Shown: positions 1 through 8,819 of the stretch, piece after piece
How the letters are laid out: each line of letters opens with the position of its first letter
How positions within the stretch are numbered: the first letter of the stretch is position 1
Assembly (NCBI GenBank): GCA_947501935.1
Contig: CANMXU010000027.1
Coordinates: 1-64,000, forward strand
Direction: 5' to 3'
Source of the DNA: an uncultured Alteromonadaceae bacterium
GTDB taxonomy: Bacteria; Pseudomonadota; Gammaproteobacteria; Enterobacterales; Alteromonadaceae
Length of the DNA stretch: 64,000 bases
The notes under the pieces: generated by a model
The model's database searches: none
What the model was told of the DNA's origin: nothing
Seen by the model: the letters and a program-made list of their open reading frames with translations, nothing else
Made by a program: the position numbers and the translations under genes

Positions 1-534
1 GATGCACTTTTAGATTCAATGGCAGGTGATTCTACGCCAGCTGATACTACGCCAGCAGAAGAACCTGCAGCTGAGCCTGCTGAGTTAACCGACCCTGATG
101 ATATTGACGCGCTTTTAGATTCAATGTCAGCTGATACTACGCCAGCTGATTCTTCGCCAGCAGAAGAGCCTACAGCCGAGCCTGCTGAATTAACTGACCC
201 TGATGATATTGACGCACTTTTAGATTCAATGGCAGCTGATACTATGCCAGCTGATTCTACGCCAGCAGAAGAACCTGCAGCTGAACCTACTGAGTTAACC
301 GACCCTGATGATATTGACGCACTTTTAGATTCAATGTCAGCTGATTCTACGCCAGCAGAGGAACCTGCAGCCGAGCCTGCTGAGTTAACTGACCCTGATG
401 ATATTGACGCGCTTTTAGATTCAATGGCAGCTGATTCTTCGCCAGCAGAGACTGCAGAGGAACCTGCAGCCGAGCCTGCTGAGTTAACTGACCCTGATGA
501 TATTGACGCACTTTTAGATTCAATGGCGGGTGCT
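1..534 (+). repeat. Tandem coding repeats in fimV
   Basis: Core units encoding DPDDIDALLDSM begin at about 91, 196, 301, 391 and 490, giving spacings of 105, 105, 90 and 99 bp, all multiples of three. A partial core lies at 1-21. The units are nearly identical at nucleotide level, which suggests recent in-frame expansion and possible copy-number variation between strains. Confidence 0.9.
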
Positions 535-1575
535 TCTTCGCCTAAAGCGCCAGCGGTTTCAGTTAGCAATAAAAGTTCAGAGCAGGAAAGCGCCGAGCCT
601 GTTCCTCAAGATGAACTTCTTGAAGCACCAAATAAGGCCGCGATAGAGAACTTTACACAAGAGTATATTACGCCATTTTTAAATGTTGATTTTTCTGAAA
701 CTAAAAGTGATAGCTCGACTACAGAGCCAAGCTCAGATGAATTAGACTCAGATGAATTAGACATTGATGCACTAATTTCTGAAGTGAACAACGAAGATAG
801 TAATACAGATACTAGCGATTTATCCGAGACCTTAGAAATTGGTGATGATCTACTTGATGAGCAATCACTACCGGATGGTGATGATGGCAGTGATCAAGCT
901 ATTTTAGATGCTATCGACGAAGAATTTGATGAACAAGCATTAACCGAGCTGCTTAATGATGAAAAAACGTCTGAGCAGTTTACTGAATTATCTCCTGATT
1001 TCACCGACAGTAATGTTTTAGCGGATTTGTTAGCTGACGATGGTGTTGAAACTGAAGAATCAATTGAAGCGGAAGAGTTGGACGATCTTCAAGACCTAGA
1101 CGATGTAGATTTTGATGAATTGCTAGCCAATATTGAAGACGAAGCTGCTGCTCCCGCTGATGAAGGTGAACTTGAGGACGATTTTGACATTGGTGATGAC
1201 CTTGAAACTTTGCTCGATGATGTCGAGTCTTTAGAAGAAGCTTCTAAGGCGTCTGCTTCAGAACCATCAGCTTCACAAAACAAAGACTTCGTTTCTGTGG
1301 ATGATTTACTTTCTGATAGTTTAGATGATATTGACTCAACAGAGCCTTATGATAAAAATAATATTGATGTTGGCTTAGACGAGTTTCCTGAGTTTGCTGG
1401 CGATAGTGAAGATGATGATGACGAGCAAGGTTTAGCAGAGAAGCTCGACTTGGCTAAAGTCTATATGGAAATCGGTGATAACGAAAATGCTGAAGTTATT
1501 CTAAAAGATATATTAAACAAGGGTGATGCCGAACAAATACAACAAGCGCTGAAGTTACTTGATGAGATGAAATAA
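1..1575 (+). CDS. fimV: FimV/HubP-type polar hub protein, C-terminal part (5' truncated)
   Basis: The reading frame is open from base 1, so the gene starts upstream of the window; 524 codons are visible. The visible part is extremely acidic. It opens with tandem repeats of about 30-35 residues, each carrying the core DPDDIDALLDSM and a Pro/Ala/Glu linker. There are five full cores and one cut by the window edge. After a long Asp/Glu-rich stretch it ends in a short TPR-like segment (LDLAKVYMEIGDNENAEVIL) typical of the FimV C-terminal domain. FimV/HubP proteins sit at the cell pole and recruit partitioning, flagellar and chemotaxis proteins. The truA gene directly downstream matches the fimV-truA order known in Pseudomonas, Vibrio and Shewanella. 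The N-terminal LysM and membrane parts lie outside the window, so the identity rests on the C-terminus and the neighbour. Confidence 0.85.
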   Translation, partial: DALLDSMAGDSTPADTTPAEEPAAEPAELTDPDDIDALLDSMSADTTPADSSPAEEPTAEPAELTDPDDIDALLDSMAADTMPADSTPAEEPAAEPTELTDPDDIDALLDSMSADSTPAEEPAAEPAELTDPDDIDALLDSMAADSSPAETAEEPAAEPAELTDPDDIDALLDSMAGASSPKAPAVSVSNKSSEQESAEPVPQDELLEAPNKAAIENFTQEYITPFLNVDFSETKSDSSTTEPSSDELDSDELDIDALISEVNNEDSNTDTSDLSETLEIGDDLLDEQSLPDGDDGSDQAILDAIDEEFDEQALTELLNDEKTSEQFTELSPDFTDSNVLADLLADDGVETEESIEAEELDDLQDLDDVDFDELLANIEDEAAAPADEGELEDDFDIGDDLETLLDDVESLEEASKASASEPSASQNKDFVSVDDLLSDSLDDIDSTEPYDKNNIDVGLDEFPEFAGDSEDDDDEQGLAEKLDLAKVYMEIGDNENAEVILKDILNKGDAEQIQQALKLLDEMK

Positions 1576-1605
1576 CTGAGTATCTAAACCTTTATAAGTC
1601 AGTAT

Positions 1606-1633
1606 AAAACGCCGCATTTATGTGGCGTTTTTT
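1606..1633 (+). terminator. Intrinsic terminator after fimV
   Basis: The arm aacgccgca pairs with tgtggcgtt around a 4-base loop and is followed by a run of T. It lies 31 bases after the fimV stop codon and separates fimV from truA. Confidence 0.85.
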
Positions 1634-1738
1634 GTTTGGCTTTGTTTTAGTTTGTTTAAATTGGCTTCGCAGGCTCTTCTTGATTGGCATCTATAGAAAA
1701 ATAGTTGATAATGCGCCGCTCTGACTGTGGAGGTATAG

Positions 1739-2518
1739 ATGCGTTATGCTTTAGGCATTGAATATGATGGTGAAAAATATTTTGGCTGGCAACGTCAAAG
1801 TAATGTCATTAGCGTTCAAGAAACTTTAGAAAAAGCTTTATCAAAAATTGCCGATGAAAAAATTGCGGTATTTTGTGCTGGGCGAACCGATACTGGTGTA
1901 AATGCTACCAATCAAGTAGTGCATTTTGAAACCGATAAAATTCGCAAAGACGTCGCTTGGACACTTGGTGTTAATACCAACTTACCCGACGATATTGCAG
2001 TATCTTGGGTAAAACAAGTTGATAGCGAATTTCATGCTCGCTTTAGCGCCACCGCCAGAACCTATCGTTATATTATTCATAATAACCGATTACGCTCTGC
2101 CATTTTAAGTAAAGGGCTGAGCTTTTGTCATTTTCCTTTAGATGAAAAGCTGATGCATCAAGCAGCACAGCATTTAGTTGGCAAACATGACTTTACCTCA
2201 TTTAGAACTGTGCATTGCCAGTCACATTCACCTGTACGTACTATTCATCGCTGTAATGTATCTCGCCATGGTGATTATGTCGTGATTGAGGTTAAAGCCA
2301 ATGCTTTTTTACATCATATGGTAAGAAATATTGCCGGTAGTTTAATGCGCGTCGGCCAGTCACTAGAAACTGTTGACTGGGTAAAAGATGTGCTGCTAGC
2401 TAAGAATAGATGCCTCGCAGGTATGACTGCCGCTGCCGGTGGTTTGTATTTTGTTGATGTTGATTACCCTGAAAATTTTGAAATACCGAAAAGAAATCTT
2501 GGTCCGTTATTTTTATAA
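1739..2518 (+). CDS. truA: tRNA pseudouridine(38-40) synthase TruA
   Basis: The enzyme converts uridines 38-40 of the tRNA anticodon arm to pseudouridine. The 259-residue protein has the family's usual length. It carries the catalytic-Asp motif GRTDTGVNA with Asp at about residue 51, and the N-terminal IEYDG and GWQ motifs of the TruA fold. Start: ATG preceded by ggagg with 6-base spacing. It lies after the fimV terminator, so it probably has its own promoter. In E. coli truA is also close to accD-folC-dedD-cvpA-purF, as here. Identity is secure from full-length resemblance. Confidence 0.97.
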   Translation: MRYALGIEYDGEKYFGWQRQSNVISVQETLEKALSKIADEKIAVFCAGRTDTGVNATNQVVHFETDKIRKDVAWTLGVNTNLPDDIAVSWVKQVDSEFHARFSATARTYRYIIHNNRLRSAILSKGLSFCHFPLDEKLMHQAAQHLVGKHDFTSFRTVHCQSHSPVRTIHRCNVSRHGDYVVIEVKANAFLHHMVRNIAGSLMRVGQSLETVDWVKDVLLAKNRCLAGMTAAAGGLYFVDVDYPENFEIPKRNLGPLFL

Positions 2519-2607
2519 AAAATTAATAATGACAAAACAGACCAGTTTTTCTGTGATTTGTAGGTGAAACTGTGGTTTAATTCGCGGTTATATAACTCTA
2601 TTTGACC

Positions 2608-2630
2608 TTTGATGAACGTTTTTCATCAAA
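2608..2630 (+). promoter_or_regulatory. Hairpin in accD upstream region
   Basis: The inverted repeat tttgatgaa / ttcatcaaa forms 9 base pairs around a 5-base loop, 40 bases before the accD ATG. There is no T tract, so it is not a clear terminator. It may be a leader structure or an operator; its function is unknown. Confidence 0.4.
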
Positions 2631-2669
2631 TTGTCGCCCATTATTCGTTGCAAAGGCAAAAGTACTATT

Positions 2670-3536
2670 ATGAGCTGGATAGAAAAAATTCTCCCAAAAG
2701 CTAAGTCAACCCAAAAACGTAATATCCCTGAAGGCGTTTGGAGCAAATGCTCTGCGTGTAATGCAGTGCTCTATAAAGTTGAACTTGACCGACAAATGTC
2801 GGTATGTCCTAAATGTGATCACCACATGCGTATTACTGCCCGTAAACGTATTGAAGGTTTTCTTGATATAAATAACCGTCAAGAACTTGGTGAAGAATTT
2901 GAAGCACAAGACATCTTAAAATTTAAAGACTCAAAACGTTATAAAGACCGTATTTCTGCGGCGCAAAAAAATACCGGCGAGAAAGACGCATTAGTTGTTA
3001 TGAAGGGCGAACTCCACGGTATGCCAATTGTTGTTGCAGCCTTTGAGTTTTCTTTCTTAGGCGGTTCAATGGCCTCTGTAGTTGGTGCTCGCTTTGTTAA
3101 AGGCGTAGAGTACTGCTTAGAAAATAATTTACCGTTCGTTTGCTTTTCAGCAAGTGGTGGCGCACGTATGCAAGAAGCGTTGTTTTCATTAATGCAAATG
3201 GCAAAAACCAGTGCTGCGTTAGCAAAAATGACTGAAAAAGGCTTACCTTACGTTTCGGTATTAACTGATCCTACTATGGGTGGTGTTTCTGCAAGTTTAG
3301 CTATGTTAGGTGATATTAACGTAGCTGAGCCAAAAGCGCTGATTGGTTTTGCTGGCCCGCGCGTAATTGAACAAACAGTTCGTGAAAAACTTCCTGAAGG
3401 TTTCCAACGCAGTGAGTTCTTAAAAGAAAAAGGCGCGATTGACATGATCATTGATCGCCGTGAAATGCGTGACACGCTAGGTCGTATGTTAGCGAAATTT
3501 ACCGGCCAACCAAGTGTTGCTGCTAACGAAGCTTAA
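2670..3536 (+). CDS. accD: Acetyl-CoA carboxylase carboxyltransferase subunit beta
   Basis: This is the beta subunit of the carboxyltransferase half of acetyl-CoA carboxylase, which makes malonyl-CoA for fatty acid synthesis. It forms a complex with AccA. The 288-residue protein begins MSWIEKI as in E. coli. Its N-terminal zinc ribbon has Cys27, Cys30, Cys46 and Cys49 (CSAC ... CPKC), followed by the crotonase-fold carboxyltransferase domain with SASGGARMQE and the GVSASLAML region. The frame is open further upstream to a TTG at 2631, but the ATG at 2670 gives the family N-terminus and is chosen. It heads the accD-folC-dedD-cvpA-purF string; folC follows after 23 bases. Confidence 0.97.
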   Translation: MSWIEKILPKAKSTQKRNIPEGVWSKCSACNAVLYKVELDRQMSVCPKCDHHMRITARKRIEGFLDINNRQELGEEFEAQDILKFKDSKRYKDRISAAQKNTGEKDALVVMKGELHGMPIVVAAFEFSFLGGSMASVVGARFVKGVEYCLENNLPFVCFSASGGARMQEALFSLMQMAKTSAALAKMTEKGLPYVSVLTDPTMGGVSASLAMLGDINVAEPKALIGFAGPRVIEQTVREKLPEGFQRSEFLKEKGAIDMIIDRREMRDTLGRMLAKFTGQPSVAANEA

Positions 3537-3559
3537 AACTCCTTTATAGTTCACTATAC

Positions 3560-4828
3560 ATGACTTATAAAAATTCAAGCCACTCTCAGGGGAAAAACCT
3601 GCAAGAGTGGCTTTCTTATTTAGAATCTCTTCACAGCACTGAAATTGATTTAGGGCTAAAGCGCATTAGTAAAGTGGCCGAGTGCTTAGCTATTGATTTT
3701 AGCTTTGCCAAAGTGATCACGGTTGCCGGTACTAATGGCAAAGGCACCACCTGTGCTTTTTTAGAAAACGCCTTATTATCTGAAAACCATAATGTTGCCG
3801 TGTACTCTTCGCCTCATATTGAGCGTTTTAACGAACGTTTACGTATTAATAAGCAAGATGTTAACGATAATGCTTTTATCCAAGCTTTTGAGCTAATAGA
3901 AAGCGCACGCGGCAATATATCACTAACCTATTATGAATTTACTACGCTCGCGGCTTTTTTAGTACTGATGCAACGCCAGCCTAATTATATTATTTTAGAA
4001 GTAGGTTTAGGGGGCAGGCTCGACGCAACCAATATGATTGATGCCGATATTGCAGTGCTCACTACCATTGATTTAGACCACCAAGCCTTTTTAGGTAATA
4101 CCCGAGAAGCTATTGGTTATGAAAAAGCGGGTATTATGCGCGGCGGCCGAATTGCGGTGGTGGGAGAGGAAAATATTCCAAACACTGTGATTGAACATGG
4201 CAATGCTATTCAAGCGCAAGTTAAATTACGTGGGCGAGATTTTCATGTTAGTCAAAACCAAAAAACAAGTTCATGGCAATGGCATTATCAACAACAAAAG
4301 TTTAATCATTTAAATCCGGCTAACATTCCTCAAGCGAATGTGGCTACGGCATTAACTGTTCTAGCTGAACTGGGTATTACACTTAGTGAAAACAAAGTTA
4401 ACCAGTGGATTGAACAAACCTCAGTGCCAGGGCGTACGGAATTATTCACTGAGCCTTGCCATATTTTACTTGATGTTGGCCATAACCCACAAGCGGCAAG
4501 ATATTTAGCGAAAAACTTAGCCCTGCGTGGCTATAACAAAGTTCATGCGGTCGTGGGCATGTTAGCCGACAAAGATATTAGCAATACGCTTAAACCACTA
4601 GCGCAATTGCTACCACATTGGTATTTAGGCAGTTTATCTGTTGCCCGAGGTTCAAGCGCTACTGAGTTAGCGAATAAACTGCCAAATCAGCAGGCCGAAA
4701 TTAATTGCTTTGACAATGTCACCGAGGCCTTTAGAATGGCTTGCCAAAATGCACAAAAAAATGAAGTAGTTTTAGTGTTTGGCTCTTTTTTCACCGTTGC
4801 AGAAATCAGACGTTTATTGTTACCATAA
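3560..4828 (+). CDS. folC: Bifunctional folylpolyglutamate synthase / dihydrofolate synthase
   Basis: FolC adds glutamate to dihydropteroate and then to folates, so that the cofactors are made and retained in the cell. The 422-residue product matches the E. coli length. It shows the Mur-ligase-type P-loop TVAGTNGKGTT near residue 55, the YSSPH motif, the Asp/Glu-rich metal site region LEVGLGGRLDATN, and the C-terminal DVGHNPQAA motif of the Mur C domain. It lies 23 bases after accD and 57 bases before the likely dedD start, consistent with co-transcription. The start ATG has only a weak ribosome binding site, so translation may depend on accD. Confidence 0.96.
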   Translation: MTYKNSSHSQGKNLQEWLSYLESLHSTEIDLGLKRISKVAECLAIDFSFAKVITVAGTNGKGTTCAFLENALLSENHNVAVYSSPHIERFNERLRINKQDVNDNAFIQAFELIESARGNISLTYYEFTTLAAFLVLMQRQPNYIILEVGLGGRLDATNMIDADIAVLTTIDLDHQAFLGNTREAIGYEKAGIMRGGRIAVVGEENIPNTVIEHGNAIQAQVKLRGRDFHVSQNQKTSSWQWHYQQQKFNHLNPANIPQANVATALTVLAELGITLSENKVNQWIEQTSVPGRTELFTEPCHILLDVGHNPQAARYLAKNLALRGYNKVHAVVGMLADKDISNTLKPLAQLLPHWYLGSLSVARGSSATELANKLPNQQAEINCFDNVTEAFRMACQNAQKNEVVLVFGSFFTVAEIRRLLLP

Positions 4829-4885
4829 CTGCCGCATAAGCAAATTATTTAATGGTTTGCTTTGAATAAATTATTGGAGTTTCCT

Positions 4886-5554
4886 TTGTCTACGCCTTTT
4901 CAAAATCGCTTGGTAGGTACCGTTATCGTTGCCGCAGTGGCTATCATATTTTTACCTGATCTTTTAGACGGTGAAAAACAAACTTATCAGTCAGACTTTG
5001 AAAGCATTCCGCAAGCACCAGCGTTTAAAAGGAATCAACAAGCAAAAACTTTTCCTAGCAATGAACTTGCTTCTTTACCTAAACCACAAGCCGTTGTTGA
5101 TGAAGTTGCCCTTGATGACGAAAAACAGGTGGCGAACACCGCAACGCCCTCAGAAAATAATACTAACAGCGATAAAGTTAAAGTTAACACTCTAACTAAA
5201 GCTGAAGCATTTGCCGATGAAGCTATTGAAAGTAAAGTTAAGCCTGCAGAAAAAAAATTAACTCGTCAGGCTCAAATTAAGCAGGCACTGCCAGAAAAAG
5301 CGGTTCCGAGTCAAGCATGGGTTATTCAGTTGGGTAGCTTTAAGCACAAGAAAAATGTCGATATTTTAGTGACTAAGTTAAAGAAAAACGGCTACACCGC
5401 ATTTACTAAACCGATAAAAACCAAAAATGGTACCTTAACTAAAGTATTTATTGGCCCTGAACTTATTAAATCGTCATTGCAGAAGAAAATTCCACAGTTG
5501 AAAGCCCTAACCAATGTCGAAGGCAAGATCGCCCGTTTTTACCCAACTAAATAA
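4886..5554 (+). CDS. dedD: DedD, SPOR-domain cell division protein
   Basis: DedD is an inner-membrane division protein whose SPOR domain binds denuded septal peptidoglycan. The 222-residue protein has an N-terminal membrane helix that includes the family signature FQNRLVGT and FLPDLLDG. A charged, low-complexity linker follows, then a C-terminal SPOR domain from about residue 145 (AWVIQLGSF ... KVFIGPE). Start choice: the frame runs upstream to a TTG at 4862, but the TTG at 4886 has ggag six bases before it and gives an N-terminus aligned with E. coli DedD. TTG starts recur in this window. Position between folC and cvpA is the classical one. Confidence 0.9.
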   Translation: MSTPFQNRLVGTVIVAAVAIIFLPDLLDGEKQTYQSDFESIPQAPAFKRNQQAKTFPSNELASLPKPQAVVDEVALDDEKQVANTATPSENNTNSDKVKVNTLTKAEAFADEAIESKVKPAEKKLTRQAQIKQALPEKAVPSQAWVIQLGSFKHKKNVDILVTKLKKNGYTAFTKPIKTKNGTLTKVFIGPELIKSSLQKKIPQLKALTNVEGKIARFYPTK

Positions 5555-5640
5555 CTGTTGCCCAATTAATTAGCGCTAATAAATACTGACAAAAAGTGGC
5601 ACAAAATAAGAAAAAAACTGTCGCTATTGCTAGCGTCAAG

Positions 5641-5669
5641 TTGCTAGCGAAAAGCGCTTCTGATAGAAT
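5641..5669 (+). promoter_or_regulatory. Candidate sigma-70 promoter for cvpA-purF
   Basis: TTGCTA (5641-5646) and TAGAAT (5664-5669) are separated by 17 bases, 32 bases before the cvpA start codon. The word ttgctagcg occurs twice just here. No good PurR box (paired ACGCAAAC/GTTTGCGT) is visible, so purine control cannot be claimed. Confidence 0.55.
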
Positions 5670-5701
5670 GCGCGCCTCTAATCAATGAGAAAATTCATTT
5701 T

Positions 5702-6184
5702 ATGGTTTGGATAGACTATGCCATCTTGGCGGTCATTGGCATATCAACATTAATCAGCTTGATCCGTGGCTTTGTTAAAGAAGCCGTATCGTTAATTATA
5801 TGGATCAGTGCTTTCTTTGTTGCCAGTACATTTTATGCAAACCTAGCAAGTTTATTAACAAACATTTCTGATCAGTTATTGCGTAATGCGGCTGCTATCA
5901 CCATCCTTTTTATTACTACCCTTATTCTAGGTGCTTTAGTCAATTATGTTATTGGTCAACTGGTGAGTAAAACCGGTTTGTCTGGTACTGACCGAGTGCT
6001 AGGTTTAGCTTTTGGGGCGTTGAGAGGGGTCTTGATGATAAGTGCGATATTGTTTTTTATGGATGCTTTCACCCCAGCTTCAACAAGTAGTTGGTGGCAA
6101 GCATCTCAGCTGATCCCTGAGTTTACAATCGTTGTAGAATGGTTCTTTGAATATCTCAAAGGGTCATCGAGTTTTCTTAATTAA
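5702..6184 (+). CDS. cvpA: CvpA family inner membrane protein
   Basis: CvpA is a conserved inner-membrane protein, named for colicin V production in E. coli and linked there to envelope homeostasis. Its molecular function is not settled. The 160-residue protein has four predicted membrane helices, opening with the family pattern WIDYAILAVI and the conserved ISLIRGFVKEA loop. It lies 26 bases upstream of purF, the arrangement found across gammaproteobacteria, and probably shares a promoter just upstream. Identity is by length, topology, motif and context. Confidence 0.93.
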   Translation: MVWIDYAILAVIGISTLISLIRGFVKEAVSLIIWISAFFVASTFYANLASLLTNISDQLLRNAAAITILFITTLILGALVNYVIGQLVSKTGLSGTDRVLGLAFGALRGVLMISAILFFMDAFTPASTSSWWQASQLIPEFTIVVEWFFEYLKGSSSFLN

Positions 6185-6210
6185 TATAATATTCTGCGGA
6201 GAATAAGTGC

Positions 6211-7728
6211 ATGTGTGGTATTGTTGGCATTGTTGGTAATTCAGCTGTTAGTCAGTATTTGTATGACGGCCTAACCGTTCTACAACATCGAGGGCAGGAC
6301 GCCGCGGGTATCGTTACAATATGTGATAATACTTTTCGATTACGTAAAGGTAATGGCTTAGTGAAAGATGTATTTCACACTAGGCACATGATGCGTTTAC
6401 AAGGCAATATTGGTATCGGTCACATTCGCTACCCTACGGCTGGTACGTCAAGCTCGTCTGAAGCTCAGCCATTTTATGCTAGCTCTCCTTTTGGTATTTC
6501 ACTTGCTCACAATGGTAACTTAACCAATGCTGATGAATTGAAACAGTGGTTATATCGTGAAGCCCGTCGCCATGTAAACACTACCTCAGACTCTGAAATA
6601 TTAATGAATATTTTAGCGCATGAATTGCAGAACACTGACGATTTAGATTTAAAGCCTGACGATATTTTCAAAGCCATTAAAAATGTTCACAAACGTGTTC
6701 GTGGCGCTTATGCAACTGTTGCTTTGATTATTGGTCACGGTATGGTGGCATTTCGCGACCCTAATGGTATTCGTCCTTTAGTTTTTGGTAAACGTGAAAC
6801 TGACAAGGGCGTAGAATATATGGTGGCTTCAGAGTCAGTAGCGCTTGACGCTTGTGACTTTAAGTTTGTACGTGATGTTGCACCAGGTGAGGCTATTTTC
6901 TTCACTGAAGATGGTCAACTACACAGCTACCAGTGTGCTGAAAACCCAACCTACAGCCCATGTATTTTTGAGTTCGTATATTTTGCTCGCCCAGATTCAA
7001 CTATCGACAATATGTCGGTATATGCTTCTCGTGTAGAAATGGGTAATAAACTGGCAGAAAAAATTGCGAATGATTGGGATGATATCGATATTGATGTTGT
7101 TATTCCAATTCCTGAAACTTCATGTGATATTGCTTTGCAAATTGCTCATCATATGAACATTCCTTACCGCCAAGGTTTTGTTAAAAATCGCTACATTGGC
7201 CGTACTTTTATTATGCCAGGCCAAGAGCAACGTAAGAAATCAGTACGTCAAAAACTTAACGCTATCAGCGCCGAGTTTGCCGGTAAAAATGTACTATTAG
7301 TAGATGACTCAATTGTACGCGGTACTACTTCTGAGCAAATTATTGATATGGCTAGAGCATCCGGTGCTAAAAAGGTTTACTTTGCTTCTGCTGCCCCTGA
7401 AATTCGTTTTCCTAACGTTTATGGTATTGATATGCCAAGCGCTAATGAGCTTATCGCTCACGGCCGTGAACTAGACGATATTTGTGATTTAATTGGTGCC
7501 GATAAACTTATTTTCCAAACTATTGATGACTTGATTTCAGCGGTAGCTAAAGGCAATCCTGATATTAAACAGTTTGAAACATCAGTATTTAATGGCCAAT
7601 ACATTACTAATGACATTGACCACAGCTATTTAGAAAAGCTTGATGCCAAAAGAAATAATCAAAGCAAAGAAGATGGCGATAAAAATGCAGACTCAATTAT
7701 TGATATGCATAACGAAGGTGCAGAGTAA
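6211..7728 (+). CDS. purF: Amidophosphoribosyltransferase
   Basis: PurF catalyses the first committed step of purine synthesis, PRPP plus glutamine to phosphoribosylamine. The 505-residue protein starts MCGIVGIVG, so after Met removal Cys is the N-terminal nucleophile of the glutaminase domain. The phosphoribosyltransferase domain carries the PRPP-binding motif VLLVDDSIVRGTT. The ribosome binding site is gcggag upstream of ATG. It closes the accD-to-purF cluster and is followed by a strong terminator at 7764. The C-terminal tail of about 30 residues is charged and probably disordered. Confidence 0.98.
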   Translation: MCGIVGIVGNSAVSQYLYDGLTVLQHRGQDAAGIVTICDNTFRLRKGNGLVKDVFHTRHMMRLQGNIGIGHIRYPTAGTSSSSEAQPFYASSPFGISLAHNGNLTNADELKQWLYREARRHVNTTSDSEILMNILAHELQNTDDLDLKPDDIFKAIKNVHKRVRGAYATVALIIGHGMVAFRDPNGIRPLVFGKRETDKGVEYMVASESVALDACDFKFVRDVAPGEAIFFTEDGQLHSYQCAENPTYSPCIFEFVYFARPDSTIDNMSVYASRVEMGNKLAEKIANDWDDIDIDVVIPIPETSCDIALQIAHHMNIPYRQGFVKNRYIGRTFIMPGQEQRKKSVRQKLNAISAEFAGKNVLLVDDSIVRGTTSEQIIDMARASGAKKVYFASAAPEIRFPNVYGIDMPSANELIAHGRELDDICDLIGADKLIFQTIDDLISAVAKGNPDIKQFETSVFNGQYITNDIDHSYLEKLDAKRNNQSKEDGDKNADSIIDMHNEGAE

Positions 7729-7763
7729 TCATTTAATAAATACGATTAAATGCTTATAAAAAT

Positions 7764-7795
7764 AAAGGCGCCAATTGGCGCCTTTGTTATTTTTA
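7764..7795 (+). terminator. Intrinsic terminator after purF
   Basis: A perfect 9-bp stem, aaaggcgcc / ggcgccttt with loop aatt, is followed by a T-rich tract. It lies 35 bases after the purF stop. Confidence 0.85.
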
Positions 7796-7855
7796 GTATT
7801 AGATTTAAGTTTTAGTCACAGTTTTTAGTTAAAAATATAGCGACTAAAATTATCT

Positions 7856-7900
7856 ATAACATAATTTGAAATAACATAATTTGAAATAACATAATTTGAA
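7856..7900. repeat. Three tandem copies of a 15-bp AT-rich repeat
   Basis: The unit ataacataatttgaa is repeated three times without change at 7856-7870, 7871-7885 and 7886-7900. It lies between the purF terminator and the end of the minus-strand Yip1-family gene. Confidence 0.95.
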
Positions 7901-7919
7901 ATGGCAATTATACTCACAT

Positions 7920-8519
7920 TTATGAAATGTATTCTGTGCCAAAGCCCATACCTAATAAAATAGCACTTACCGCCATTAAGGCAACTAACATTACTAACCC
8001 ACAAGTAACCACAGAGCTTGAGTAAATAAAGCCTTTCTCTTCAGGAATATTCATCATAATTGGAACACCTGAATATAAAAGATATACCGAATAAGCTAGG
8101 GCAGCTAAACCAGCCATGGCAACAAACCACAATACTGGAAATAAAGTAGCAATACCGACCATTAATAATGGTGTTGCAGTATAAGTGGCTAATTCGAGCG
8201 ATTGAGTAAAGTCAGGGCTAGAGTCAAACGTTTTGGCCATCCATTGAATTAAATAGGCTAAGGCAAAAACCCCAAATACTATGCCAATATACATGGCAAC
8301 GCCCATAATCATAGCGCTATTATTTGTTAGTTTAATAACATCACCTGCGCCAATTTGCCAACCAATATGGGCGGCAGAGAAATAGCTGCATACTGCAGGA
8401 ATTAAGGCGACAATTAATATGTGAGTTAAACTATACACTAGACTTTCATGACGTTTTTCTATGGTTTGCCATTCTTCTTTAGGGTGAGCGTATAATCCCC
8501 AAATATGGTTTAGTATCAT
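7920..8519 (-). CDS. Yip1-family inner membrane protein (YohC-like)
   Basis: The 199-residue protein has a short N-terminal amphipathic start (HIWGLYAHPKEEW) and about five predicted membrane helices. This is the pattern of bacterial Yip1-domain proteins such as E. coli YohC. Family members are integral membrane proteins of unknown biochemical role. The start ATG at 8519 is preceded by gaggacgg. It stands alone on the minus strand, convergent with purF. Family assignment is from the N-terminal pattern and helix layout; function is not known. Confidence 0.75.
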   Translation of the reverse strand: MILNHIWGLYAHPKEEWQTIEKRHESLVYSLTHILIVALIPAVCSYFSAAHIGWQIGAGDVIKLTNNSAMIMGVAMYIGIVFGVFALAYLIQWMAKTFDSSPDFTQSLELATYTATPLLMVGIATLFPVLWFVAMAGLAALAYSVYLLYSGVPIMMNIPEEKGFIYSSSVVTCGLVMLVALMAVSAILLGMGFGTEYIS

Positions 8520-8819
8520 AATATCCGTCCTCTTTTTTATCCCAAAAAATATTGCGCTTGTTGTTTCTTTATTATTTTTAACACCGACATTTTTTATATC
8601 GATAGTTTATTTATGAGAGAAGTTAAGGCTGTCGTCAAGAGTTGATTGATAATTAGGCATAAAAAAGCTGTAAACGGCTTTTTTTAATACGCTTTAGATC
8701 TTAAAAGATATATTTTTAACTTGTTGGTTATATAGAAGCTAGTTTTCGCTGACTGATCTGAGCAGCAGAAAAGGATAAAACAATGGTGAAATTTATTTGC
8801 TTGGGTTTATTCAACATAG
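8520..8819. other. Intergenic region between two minus-strand genes
   Basis: This region holds the upstream region of the Yip1-family gene and one terminator-like hairpin at 8661-8684. No further coding or RNA feature is recognisable. Confidence 0.6.
8661..8684 (-). terminator. Bidirectional terminator-like hairpin
   Basis: A-rich arm aaaaaagctg pairs with cggctttttt around a 4-base loop (one G-T pair). On the minus strand it would end transcription coming from the 93-residue gene at 8820-9101. Confidence 0.6.

Noticed and set aside
1..534. Regular repeats resembling an array at the window start
   Set aside because: They are in-frame coding repeats of fimV with spacings that are multiples of three, not a CRISPR array with unique spacers.
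606..1283. Ser-rich reading frames on the minus strand inside fimV
   Set aside because: They are complements of the acidic repeat-rich coding strand, with biased composition and no ribosome binding sites.
5600..5670. Possible PurR operator before cvpA-purF
   Set aside because: The repeated ttgctagcg words do not form the ACGCAAAC/GTTTGCGT palindrome.
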